A DNA stretch of 64,000 nt from Akebia trifoliata. Taxonomy: Eukaryota; Streptophyta; Magnoliopsida; Ranunculales; Lardizabalaceae. Of this stretch, positions 44,309 through 64,000 are shown in pieces (the first letter of the stretch is position 1; every line of letters begins with the position of its first letter). The notes beneath the pieces are model-generated. The model did no database searches. It saw only the letters and a list, made by a program, of their open reading frames with translations, and was not told where the DNA came from. The DNA is taken from assembly GCA_017979445.1 (NCBI GenBank), contig CM030714.1, positions 1,798,001-1,862,000 of the forward strand. Reading direction: 5' to 3'. Position numbers and translations under genes: made by a program.

Positions 44309-46029
44309 ATGGCGAAAGCCCTTGGTGCGTTTGTGTGTTTTGTGATCGTGACTATGGACATACTAGCTGGGATACTTGGCATCGAAGCCGAAATGGCTCA
44401 GAACAAGGTATGTTTTTATACGGAAACAGAGAAAAGAAATTTATGGTTTATGTTAGTCACATAATCTATAATTTATGTTTTGTGAATATTGTTATATTTA
44501 TAGGTGAAACATCTAAGACTTTGGATCTTTGAGTGTAAAGAACCAAGCCCTGAAGCTTTCAAGCTAGGCCTAGCTGCAGTAGCACTTCTTGGGCTCGCGC
44601 ACGTTATAGCTAGCGTGCTCGGTGGGTGTGCTTGTGTTTGTTCCAAGGAGGAGTTTGATAGATCACCTGCTAATATGCAATTAGCAACTACTTGCCTCAT
44701 TCTCTCATGGTATGTGTTTTACATCATCTCATGGGTTAATAATTTTAAGGATCCCAATCACATTAATGGAAAGATAATGAAAATGGTGTAAAGATCGGAC
44801 GGTTTGGATACTTCGACTTCGGTTGAATATGGAGTCGAGACATTATATAATTTAAAGTTTTAAACCCACTTATATTCACATTCCTTTCAAGTGCTTAGTG
44901 TTGGGGAGAATATAGAAGTAGAAAATAATCACAATTTGACAAGGAAATCAATGGGTGAGGCAACTATCCACTTAGAGCACCATATCTTGCTCAAATACCC
45001 AGGGCACATAGAATACCCCCACAAACCACACATGATAGATGATCAAAATTGATACATCCCATCAATTTGATGCAATATAATATGATACATTAGATATACT
45101 GAATCATATTTGGTGTATCTCTTCACAAATGGAAAGTGGTGGTACAAATTAAGAAGGATATTTGATATGTTTGTATCATTAGTAAGTATTTTTTGAATTA
45201 GGAAAATTTCTATTAGGTATAATTTTCCTCATTTATTTCTTTTGTTTTTTTAATTTCTTTATAAACTAACGAGGTTTTTTTTTGAATATCTTTCCTAACG
45301 TGTAACACAACCTTCAATACCTAACAACTTGCCATTGTGATGAGATATACTGAACATCATTCAGTATATCTCCTGTATAATATTATATTGCATCATGTAC
45401 TCTATTACACCCAATGTTTAGTTGGGTCATGTAGGTTCACGCAACGCACCATTTGAACCAAACCATAGCACTTGTTCATGTCCAATCACACAATGGACGG
45501 TGGGATCCAAATCAGCACATATCTGCCCTCTTGATCACTTAACATCCCATCGGTTGGATAGGTGGCATTATGGAGTACATATATTCGTGATCGTGGCCTT
45601 AGCACATTTATAGCTTCCACTAGCTAGAACTTCAAGGAAACTCTCTTAGTTCATTTGTGGGTCTAATCATGAGAGAGATAAAACAAGATGGATCACCATT
45701 TTTTGCACCAGAAGATGCTTTCCTAGATCATTTTTATAGCAAATAGAATAATTTTCAGATGGAAAAAATCAAACAGTTAAATTTTCTTTATCACCATAAT
45801 AATTCGATTACAATCACTGAAGAACTACTTCCATTAATTGAACAGGATCATAGTAGCAGTTGGTTTCTCAATGTTGATCATAGGGACATTGGCAAATTCA
45901 AAATCGAGAGGGTCTTGCGGGATCTCACACCACCGATTTCTATCTATCGGAGGAATTCTGTGTTTCGTTCATGGACTCTTTTGCGTCTCTTACTATGTCT
46001 CTGCCAATGCTACCAATGGAGAACAATAA
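44309..46029 (+). CDS. DUF1218 (modifying-wall-lignin-like) four-span membrane protein
   Basis: Three exons: 44309-44407, 44504-44709 and 45846-46029, with GT-AG borders and matching phases, 162 residues. It has an N-terminal signal-anchor (residues about 4-27) and three further hydrophobic spans, around KLGLAAVALLGLAHVIA, ATTCLILSWIIVAVGFSML and FLSIGGILCFVHGLFCVSYY. The motifs GFSMLIIGTLANS and CGISHHRFLSIGGILCFVHG are typical of plant DUF1218 proteins, a family that includes MWL proteins affecting wall lignin. The biochemical role is unknown. The stop is 166 bp from the stop of the convergent terpene synthase. Intron 2 holds a foldback repeat. Confidence 0.88.
45067..45400. repeat. Foldback element in DUF1218 intron 2
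   Basis: The left arm GATGCAATATAATATGATAC plus AGATATACTGAATCA faces the right arm TCAGTATATCTCC plus ATAATATTATATTGCATCAT as inverted copies about 40 bp long, separated by about 245 bp. Confidence 0.6.
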
Positions 46030-46195
46030 AAATCGAATAGCGGGCAATGATATTGCATCAATGTCTGATATGTTCTTATCCCAACAACTGAAGCAAAATT
46101 CTGAATGTAAACTCATGCATAGTTGCAAGACTTTTTTTATAAGAATTGCATGTAGGATTGAAAACTAATTAATTACATAATTCTGTTTTTTCTGT

Positions 46196-52749
<6,554 letters not shown>

Positions 52750-52771
52750 TATTGCAACATATATGTATTGC

Positions 52772-52779
52772 TATTTATA
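52772..52779 (-). promoter_or_regulatory. TATA box of TPS copy A
   Basis: On the minus strand it reads TATAAATA. The usual spacing to the transcription start puts that start near 52745-52750, at or past the first ATG. This favours the second in-frame ATG at 52707 as the real start. Confidence 0.5.
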
Positions 52780-52881
52780 CAGAAAACATTGGCTTTATTA
52801 ATCCACAATTATAACGTGTCTACATTATTTAATGCCTATTCAACTAAATGCCCCTCCACATGACCATTTCCAATGGAGTCG

Positions 52882-52990
52882 TGATAATCTAACTTACCAA
52901 ATGGCATGCTCAATCATACTCGAACATGTCATGTCAGGGGTGTCGATTGAATATGCCATGTGGGTGAGTTAGATTATCACGATTCTTTCC
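52882..52990. mobile_element. Internally deleted MITE, 'GTGATAATCTAACT' family
   Basis: GTCGTGATAATCTAACTTAC (left) and its inverted partner GTGAGTTAGATTATCACGA (right) enclose only short arms. It is upstream of TPS copy A. Confidence 0.65.
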
Positions 52991-53734
52991 AATATTGAAT
53001 AACAATAACACCCAGGTGATTTTTAACTACGAACAATGATGAAGCTTGAAGATTAATTTCTAGACTTTGAAAAGTAAGTTATTTATCTCTCAAAACCCAT
53101 TGTCTTCACAACTTGTAAGGGCTTTTTTTTTTTTAAAATCTTTTTGTAACTTAAGGTTCTCATGAACTCTTCCATGATAACTGGCTTTATATTAATTGAG
53201 AAACAAGTATTTCATTTGTTAGTTGCAAGTGATTTGTTTTACAATGCAAATGGTTTACGATGAATGATTTACTGTTGTTTGGTAACCATTGGAAAATCTC
53301 TTGAGATTCTTGTTTGCGATTGCTTGATCTTTGCCAAAAAAAAAATTTCTTTGTGATTTTCAAATGATTTACGATACTTTTTTGTGTCACAAATTATGTG
53401 ATGAAGTTTCTAAAGAATTTAGGTGATCCATCCCAATTTTTTGCAATGCAAATCATATGCATTGTGTAATCAAGCACTAGTGAAATTGATTTCAGAAAAT
53501 TATTTGCATTTGCAAATGATTTGCACCATTTCGCTTTGTAATGAAATGAGAAGCGAGTTCACTATTTGTGGTTATCAAGCTGCAATATCGATGTTGCTTC
53601 ACCAAGCTTGGTGCTTCACCATGAAATATTTTTGTTTGCCATTAGCCATTGAAAATCTCAAATAAGATAAGAGAGACCATGTCATGCAAGGGGGTGTTTA
53701 CTTGAGAGGGTGGGTTTTGCGTAGTTTACAATCA
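52991..53734. other. Gene-free stretch, repeat-like
   Basis: The end of this stretch (about 53540-53735) is loosely repeated at 55420-55620 (TCACTATTTGTGGTTATCAA / TCACTACTTATGATTACCTA). The 80-codon frame at 53423 is part of this repeat. Confidence 0.4.
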
Positions 53735-53955
53735 TGATAGTCTGACTTATCCACGTGGCATACTCAATCGACACTCCTGACAAGACAAGTTCAAAATTTT
53801 AGATCTGCTCTCCTCGGGATACAAAACTACGGTTTCCCATAAAAAGATGTCATTTTGTATCCCAAGAAGAGCAGATCTACGATTCTCGAACCTGTCACAT
53901 CAAAAGTGTCGATTGAGTATGCCACATGGGTAAGTTAGATTATCACAACTCTTTT
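53735..53955. mobile_element. Foldback MITE, 'GTGATAATCTAACT' family, full copy
   Basis: The arms are near-exact inverted copies: CATGATAGTCTGACTTATCC / GGTAAGTTAGATTATCACAA outside, GTGGCATACTCAATCGACAC inside, with a core of GATCTGCTCTCCTCGGGATA facing its reverse. It sits within a larger dispersed repeat. Confidence 0.75.
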
Positions 53956-56075
53956 TTACAAACAATGAGTATTTAAATTAAAAAGAAAAAAAAAATAGTA
54001 ATTGAATTATAAAATTACTATCCAAAAATTATGAGCATCTAGCAAGAAAGCCCTACATAGTACCTAGTAAACCTACCAAATTATATATTAACTGGATCAG
54101 TTAACTCATGACAAATGATTCATGCACAGACACAAGATCCCACCATCAAAATGCAAATCAATCGTGGACTTTACCCTAGGGGTACGTATTGTCTGATATG
54201 TATTATTGAAGATTTTTTATTATTTATTTATTTACAAGAAAGGACCGTTTGGATAAAGAATCTAACTTACAGCTAAGATGAGAGGAGAACTCAGATTAAG
54301 GACTTTTTGTTTTTATCTAAAGGAAATACAAAAGAACCCTCTGGATATCTTTCCCTCTCAACCATCAGTTTGTTTGTTGACCGCATAGTCATTTTCACCC
54401 AAATAGTATTTGAAAATCATTGTAAGTTGTAACCCCTATATATATATATATATATATACGCCACGTGCGAAGAAACGAGACGAGGAGTCAAATTTGGTGG
54501 ACTCAGGGGCGGAGCTAGTACGGAAATGGTTCAGAACTTTGAGACACCCTTATATTTTCAATTAATTACATGTCTCATTAGTTCCCACTCCCTCCCCTCC
54601 CCCACCCTCCCCCTCACCCTCACCACCGTCCAATTTTTTCCCATCCTCCCCCTTCATGACATTGCCTCTTGACTGGGCCTTCCCATATATTAATTGGAAA
54701 TGACCACTTAAATATCCTTTTTTTTTTTTTTTTTTCTAACCAAAAACTTTTGGATTTCTTCCTAAAACCATTCATCTTCAAGTTCTTCAACCATGCAAAT
54801 AACCATAGTTTACCCCCCAACAAGAAAATCATTACTCTGCCCTTGGGTGCACCCATCCACTTTTAACCATGACTTCAATACTCGGTTTGCCATCTCGTAT
54901 TGTCCATGGACAAGTCAACTACTATCGGACGAGACAAACCATTTAACTCAATTTAGAATAATTGATTTGCATATATTTAAATTAAAATAATTATAGTTTT
55001 TAATAAAATAAGATTGATTAGAAGATGTGTAGTCATAAAATTATTATATTTTAAAATCTAATTAAAATAATTAATTATTTTTAATTAAAATCTATAAAAT
55101 CCTAGTTGACTCGGCCAAGATTTTCAAAACATAGTCCGAGACATCTCATTTATCTTGTGAGATGATTGATTGTTGAGACACCTTGAGTCGTCTCGGACAA
55201 GATTTAAAGCCATGCTTTTAACCCACTATCATAAATCCTAGGATCTGTTTGGTTCACATGAAAAATGGGTGGCAAACAATACTCACTCAAAAAATCAGAT
55301 TTTAGTAATTTGAGTGCATGTTTTCTCTGAAATTCAATTTACTAATGATTTTTCACCTGAGAGAGAAAAGGGATTCCCATGCCACTATGAGGGAAATGGT
55401 TTTCTCACCTCCTAATGTTTTCTAATGAACTACGAACTCACTACTTATGATTACCTAGCAACAAAATCGCAGCTAGTTCAATAAGTTATGTGCTTTATCA
55501 TGAAATATTTTTAATCATCGTTCACGATTGAAAATCTCATGTAAGGACGTAAGGTAAGAGAATTGATCATGTAAGGGACCATTTCGTTGAAAGGGAATTT
55601 TGGGTAATTTACACTTTTTCTAAAATCATGGGGGCATTTAGATGAGAGAAAAAAATTACTACCCAAATAATATCACCCAAAAATTATGAGACAGAGTAGA
55701 AAACCCTACATTAGGATCTACTAAATAATTTTCCCTTAAATTTTATTTTGGTTTACTACATCTGGTTAGGTAAGTCTTTCTGACTTACTGAAAAAAACAA
55801 GAAAAAGTGATCCAATCATTAAAATGTGAAAATAAGGTTGTTGAGTTCCAACATAGGGTATGAATTATTCGGATATATTGTCGAGATACATAAAAATCAT
55901 GACTGTTGGATTTCATGTCTAAATTGGAAGAATCATTTTGGTAAAACACCCGAGGATTTTTTATGGCCAAGATAGGATGATAACCCATTGTTTAGGGAAC
56001 ATAATAGAATTTTTAAGGAATTCTTTCAAAAAATAAGTTTAGGAGTATCTTCCCATCTCGACTGTATGTTTGATG
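53956..56075. other. Gene-free, repeat-rich stretch
   Basis: It holds a (TA)n tract near 54438-54458, poly(T) near 54718-54735 and a dispersed repeat (CCAAAAATTATGAG...CCCTACAT) at 53990-54080 and 55650-55740; the second lies in a foldback with ends AAGGGAATTTTGGGTAATTT / AAATAATTTTCCCTT. No gene. Confidence 0.4.
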
Positions 56076-56202
56076 TGTAAACAAACCAATTACTCCAAAA
56101 GATTGATCTATTGAAGAGGGGGAGAACTATGAATATAAGAGGATAATAGGGCTTAACTGGGGTATAACACACCTGATAGTGGAAGAAGATATATACTCGA
56201 CA
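56076..56202 (-). mobile_element. Solo LTR of the 124-bp TRIM family
   Basis: It matches the LTRs at 37720-37843 and 38004-38447 (TGTAAACAAACCAATTACTC at the left, TATACTCGACA at the right). It is flanked by the target duplication TGATG at 56071-56075 and 56203-56207. Confidence 0.85.
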
Positions 56203-57771
56203 TGATGTTGTGCCTAAAACTTGTTTGAGAGTATAATCTTTTTCCCATAAGCATTTTTCTATATATAAAAACTAAAAGAAAATAAAAAAAACATTCTAAC
56301 TCTCACATATATCATACACCATATGCAAATACGCGGATGTCAACAACATATCTTTAATTTTTTTTACTATTATACTAGGGAAGGCCGAATAGAAGTGGTT
56401 CAAGAACAAAATTGAGAGGCCAAAACTGCCCCGCTTTTACTTTTAAATTTAATATAATGAAAGATCATTTTGTCAAAAATTCAATAAAATCGCAGCTTAT
56501 GAACATAAATCACCTTGCTCAGTTTTTAAAATTATAAAAATATATTTTTTCTTTTACTATACATACAATATTAAAATTAAAAATAAAAATAAAAAAACCC
56601 TTTAATCTATGTCTTAAATTACAAATAAACCCCTTTGACACATGTATTTGCACATGCTACCGCGTAGTATATGATAAGACAAAGGGATATGAACCCATCA
56701 CCTCACAATTATTAATCAAAAATGGAAATATATGATAAGACAAAGGGACATGAACCCATCACCTCACAATTATTAATCAAAAATGGAAATAAAGGGAAGG
56801 TGGGCCAATCTTGTTACGGTGCACCTCAATATGAAAAAAACTCATACACCTCAATATAAAAAAAAACTCATATTCGATGGTTCAAGACCGTCAAATTTTG
56901 TAAAATTAAATGGATCATGATGTCAAAATTTTCATTGTCGAATTTTTTCTTCCGACGGATTGAAACCATCTAATTAACAGAGGATGGGAGAAATTCAACG
57001 ACCCTAGGCCGTCAAATCTAGGGAATATCACAAATTACAATAGTTCTAGGCCATCAAATTTTGATTTTTAAATTTCACCAACTTTGGCCCTTCAAATTTT
57101 CATATAAAAATTTTCAGTTTTCACATAGTGCTAACAGCATAAGAAACATGTTGGTTTATTGATTGTGAGACCATATTTGGTTGGATCTTCAAAAACGTAG
57201 TTGTCCAGTTTTGACTAACAATATTATAAACGTTTTAGAGAAAAATAATATTTTGATCTCCAACCACGTTCGCAACATCCGCAATTATGGTTGTTAGAGT
57301 TGGAATGTGAGAACGAACAATTATAAAAGGACCCACTAGTTGCACATCACCTAGTACCTACTAAAAAGAATCTAATTGGGAGTAATTAATTTGAATTAAA
57401 TAGTACTAAAAATATAGATTAATCAATCAGAAAATTAAATATAAATTGACTCAAATTAATGATTCCACAGACAGATATTAGAAGATATGGATCCAATTGC
57501 AGCCACTGTAAATAAAGATCACAAGCACAATAATGGAGGTTCAAGAACTCTCAGAGATACTCTAATAATTAATAATAAAAAAATATAATAACTTAAAGCA
57601 ACAAAGGAGACGTTGGAGAAGAAGAACAAAAGATTATTTGATCAAATAATTTTCCGAACCCTTCTCAATTCTTGTTTAAATAGAGTTTCATTTCTCTGAA
57701 ACCCCTACCAACAGAATCCCAAAGGATCTATTGGATATGTTTAGAATGTGAGACACGTGTAGGATTCCTTC
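56203..57771. other. Gene-free stretch
   Basis: Apart from the 61-bp tandem duplication at 56668-56789 I see no feature. 56880-57110 repeats the phrase CCGTCAAAT or CCATCAAAT several times without a clear unit. Confidence 0.4.
56668..56789. repeat. 61-bp tandem duplication
   Basis: 56668-56728 and 56729-56789 are almost identical (TATATGATAAGACAAAGGGA ... ATCAAAAATGGAAA). Confidence 0.85.
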
Positions 57772-59450
57772 GATATTTTGGAAATATGCCCTAGAAAAAT
57801 CATTTTTTATTAGTTTATTAATAGATAAATAAATTCTACAATTATTTATCATTCAGTTTATTTTCATCACACAAGATATATGATCAATTTTCACCAACCA
57901 TGAAATGATTTATAATACACTATAAAGTTCTCATATATATTATAATTGTAATATAATTAAGTGATCAACTTAGGATTGTATGGGAGAATTAGTTACATAG
58001 TTCCTTTTATATGAAATTATCACAGCACTTCATTTATATGGATGTCATATGATTAGATCTTATACATTTTATGCATTATTATTTTCAAAGTATCATGATG
58101 TTGATCGTGCAGTCAACAAATGAGTGTTTATTAGTAGATTGACTGATTGCGCATAAGTTAATCTTTGTTGAAATATATTATCAGAATAGAATTACTTTAT
58201 AACATAAATCAAGTTTAGAAATTCTTTAGACTTAAGTACCTTATTTATCATTAAATGAGAATCGAATTAATTTGATTTTGTTGATAATAATTCTGATTGA
58301 TGAATTGAAAAATGACATTAATTGGGTAGTCAATAAATTATTTGGATGAGGACAAGAATTCAACAAAGAATCTACATCCATTTATTTGGAGAATATTCAA
58401 GATTGAGAAAATGATGATTATGGATATTAAATCCTGATCAGGTGAAATTTTAATTATTGTTTAATCGATAAATATATATTGATCATCCTAGTGATAGTAG
58501 AAAAAAATTCACAAAGGCCTCTGGATGAGATATTATTTATTATAGATGAAATTATCTAATTTAAAGGTTTATGTGATTAGACCTATCAATTAAATATTAA
58601 ATTATAAGGGTTCGATTGATATATATATATATATATATATATTCCGTGTCACTTACCATTTTTGTACATATTTGATTTAAAGTCAATTTGTTAGTACAAT
58701 TTTAGCCTAGATTATAATATCCTAAACCAATCTGAGTCTTTGGTCATATCAAATTATTTATTCATTTTTTCCCATGTGTCTATATTCCTAAAAAGGTCAA
58801 AAGCCCATTATTTAATTTATTTTTGAACGTTTCTTTAAGTATTTTATTTGGATAAATTTAAATCCTTAAAATAAGTGCTTATTGTGAAAATTTTAAACAT
58901 AAATTCTCTTTGACCAAATAAAGAATCATATTTTATAGGATTAGTTAGAATAGTCCTCTCCTATTTTTTAGATTTTTTCAAATTCAAAAATTGATTTTAA
59001 AAAATCACAAGGGATTTAAGATATCTTATGAGATAAGAGATCTTCATAAATTGTGCCTAGTTTGTAGGATTTTCAAATTTCAAATCTTTTTTTTTTTTTT
59101 TTTTAATCCTTAAATAGAAGGGACGGCTCCAACAAAAACACACAATAAAGTAAAGAAAGAAAATTATTTTTTGAATTTTACACACAAAGGGCAGTCTAGA
59201 GAGTTTGAGGAGTACGAGTTCGAATCTAGAGGAAATCGATTGAGAAAAGGTAGATTTTTGACGAAGAGTAGATTCACTGACTTCTAGAGATCGTTCAACT
59301 TTAATCATATTCTTCTTCATCATCGAATACTCCAAGATCTTTTCGTTTTCTTAGAATTAAATTGACTGGTGATTAATGTTAAAGGCCGATATTAAAAAGA
59401 TTCAGATTTATCGATTCTTTCGTTGAAAATAATTTTTTCCCATCAAATGG
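57772..59450 (+). mobile_element. Copia (Angela-like) LTR remnant with primer site
   Basis: It starts TTTTGGAAATATGCCCTAGA, which resembles the start of Angela-type Copia LTRs (TGTTGGAAATATGCCC), and ends before TGGTATAGAAGC (59450-59461), a degraded Met-tRNA primer site. It has a (TA)n tract at 58618-58641. No Copia coding sequence follows. The assignment rests on the two short motifs and the length. Confidence 0.45.
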
Positions 59451-59461
59451 TATAGAAGCTT

Positions 59462-60283
59462 AGGTTCGGAGTTTTTTTAACTAAGTACGTTTGGTTTGGA
59501 GTGTTTGAAATATTCAATATATCTTTTTCAATATTTAATACAATATTTACAAATCATTTTGTAGGGTCATGATTCGTCGGTGACACAGCACGTGTCAACC
59601 GCTGAGATCATTAATATGGGACCTTACAATGTGGGTGAGAGGCCCAAGACTTTAACTTTTAATTAAATGACCCTCCAACGATACCCAAACTCCTACGCCA
59701 CAAAGTCCACAACCACATTTAATAGCAATGCCCACATCCCCTATTCAATTAAAAGGTGATTTAGAGATACCCCTCTAGGTCTTGGTGAATATTTGAGATG
59801 TCCCTATTATTTCAAACTGCTGACAAGTCCCTTGACTTCACTCCTCTCCCAGATGTTGATGGAAATGACCTAAATACCCAATCTCACCTTGACCCTTTGT
59901 AGAAAACACTTGATTTTTCTATCTAAAATTTAAGTGTCTTCTACTTATCCAAATATCATATATTGCTCTTAAGGTTAGAAGCTTAAAGAGTGGATAGAAA
60001 TAAAATCATTAGATTGAATATGAGGGAGAGAAAATGCACCCAAGAGATTAAATATTACGACTAGAAAGAATTATGAACTTGACTTTTTGAAGCATTAGGT
60101 ATTTTTTGAGTAATATGGTTGAGTTCATATCATATAGTAGCAGAGCCAACATCACATATTATTGGAGTTGTTAGATTAATGAACTGTATAATAAAGTGTA
60201 TCTTGATACATCAAATCATTTTAAAGATAAAGATTAAATTCGATTGAAAAATCGTAATTATCTAATCTTAATTTTGACAAATC
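59462..60283. other. Gene-free stretch
   Basis: Nothing recognised up to the left end of the duplicated block at about 60284. Confidence 0.4.
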
Positions 60284-60683
60284 AAATCAGCACATATCTG
60301 CCCACTTGATGGCTTGGCAAAGGAATGGATATATTATCAGCACATATCGGTCGGATAGGTGGTACTATGGACTATGTCTATTCGCGATCGTGGCCTTAAC
60401 ACATTTATAGCTTCCACATTTGAACAACTAGAAGTAATAGATGAAGACATTTTTATTAGCTATAACTACAAGGAAACTCTCTCAGTTCATTTGTGGGTCT
60501 AATCATGAGAGATAAAACAAGATGGATCACCATTTTTGCATCAGAAGATACTTTTCTAGATCTATTTTTTATAGCAAATAGAATCATTTTCAGATGGAAA
60601 AAATCAAACACGTATGCCTTACATTTTCATTATCACCTTAATAATTCCATTACAAACTCTAATGAACTACTGCCATTGAACAG
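60284..60683 (+). repeat. Duplicated piece of DUF1218 intron 2
   Basis: It is similar to 45510-45845 (shared AAATCAGCACATATCTGCCC, GATCGTGGCCTTA, TTTGTGGGTCTAATCATGAG, AACAAGATGGATCACCATTT), with a small internal repeat. Similarity starts abruptly at CAAATCAGCACATAT in both copies and marks the duplication border. Confidence 0.75.
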
Positions 60684-60863
60684 GAGTTGCAGTTGGTTTC
60701 TCAATGCTGATCATAGGGATTGACATTGGCAAATTCAAAATCAAGGGGGTCTTGCAGGATCTCACATCACCAATTTCTATCTAACGGAGGAATTCTGTGT
60801 TTCGCTCATGGATTATTTTGCCTCTCTTACTATGTCTCTGCCAATGCTACCAATGGAGAATGA
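60684..60863 (+). pseudogene. DUF1218 exon 3 pseudogene
   Basis: It is a copy of the DUF1218 last exon (45846-46029). A small deletion at the start, a 4-base insertion (ATTG near 60720) that shifts the frame, and an early TAA make it non-functional. Exons 1 and 2 are absent upstream. Confidence 0.85.
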
Positions 60864-61035
60864 TAAAAATCGAATAGCAGGCAATGATATTGCATCAATG
60901 TCCGATATGTTCTTATCCCAACAACTGAAGCAAAATGCTGAATGTAAACTCATGCATAGTTGCAAGACTCTTTTATAAGAATTTGCATGTAGGATTGAAA
61001 ACCAATTAATTACATGATTCTATTTTTTCTGTTCT

Positions 61036-63940
<2,905 letters not shown>

Positions 63941-64000
63941 CTGCAACTCATTCACACACATGAGTTATAAAACCCGGTTTTTTTTTTCTCTGTCTCCAAT

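Noticed and set aside
45759..46040. Alternative 93-codon frame over DUF1218 exon 3
   Set aside because: It is a shadow frame; the membrane-protein frame joins exons 1-2 with correct phase and family motifs.
53423..53665. 80-codon frame
   Set aside because: It lies in a dispersed repeat that recurs loosely at 55420-55620 and has no domain.

Overview
The window is nuclear DNA from a flowering plant. It is AT-rich, its genes have many GT-AG introns, it encodes plant-specific families (a CRLK-type receptor kinase, HSA32, a DUF1218 protein and angiosperm TPS-b terpene synthases), and it is full of plant LTR retrotransposons, TRIMs, MITEs and tRNA-derived SINEs. The species cannot be fixed from sequence alone. 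All gene models below were built by hand from reading frames, splice signals and remembered family structure.

Layout. 1-9150 has no gene: it holds SINE copies and a non-coding Tat-like LTR element on the minus strand (3219 to about 7117) that carries a regular 82-bp tandem array. 9284-15187 (+) is a calcium/calmodulin-regulated receptor-like kinase gene (CRLK2-like, 7 coding exons). A Ty3/gypsy chromovirus (15244-20674, target duplication GATAT) sits 56 bp after its stop codon. 22986-25275 (-) is a two-exon C2H2 zinc-finger gene. About 25.3-34.2 kb is gene-poor and repeat-rich. 34231-39428 (-) is HSA32 (5 exons). Its 3.9-kb third intron contains a broken Ty3/gypsy gag-protease fragment, a 278-bp tandem duplication and one TRIM inserted inside another, each with its own target duplication. 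44309-46029 (+) is a three-exon DUF1218 membrane-protein gene, convergent with a complete seven-exon TPS-b monoterpene synthase gene (46196-52749, -). 52.8-60.3 kb is repeat-rich and includes a solo TRIM LTR and a Copia LTR. From 60284 a diverged copy of the DUF1218-end/TPS block begins: a frameshifted DUF1218 exon 3 followed by a second TPS gene (61036-63940, -), whose exons 2-7 have exactly the same lengths as those of the first. Its first exon lies beyond the window.

The genes are not an operon or an obvious pathway cluster. The one local functional unit is the tandem pair of terpene synthases, a typical plant specialised-metabolism duplication. I found no system that I would call wholly undescribed. 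The strongest observations are structural: the tandem TPS duplication that dragged along a dead neighbouring exon, the TRIM-in-TRIM nest with two intact target duplications, the retrotransposon that probably supplies the CRLK2-like 3' end, and the 82-bp array inside the Tat-like element.
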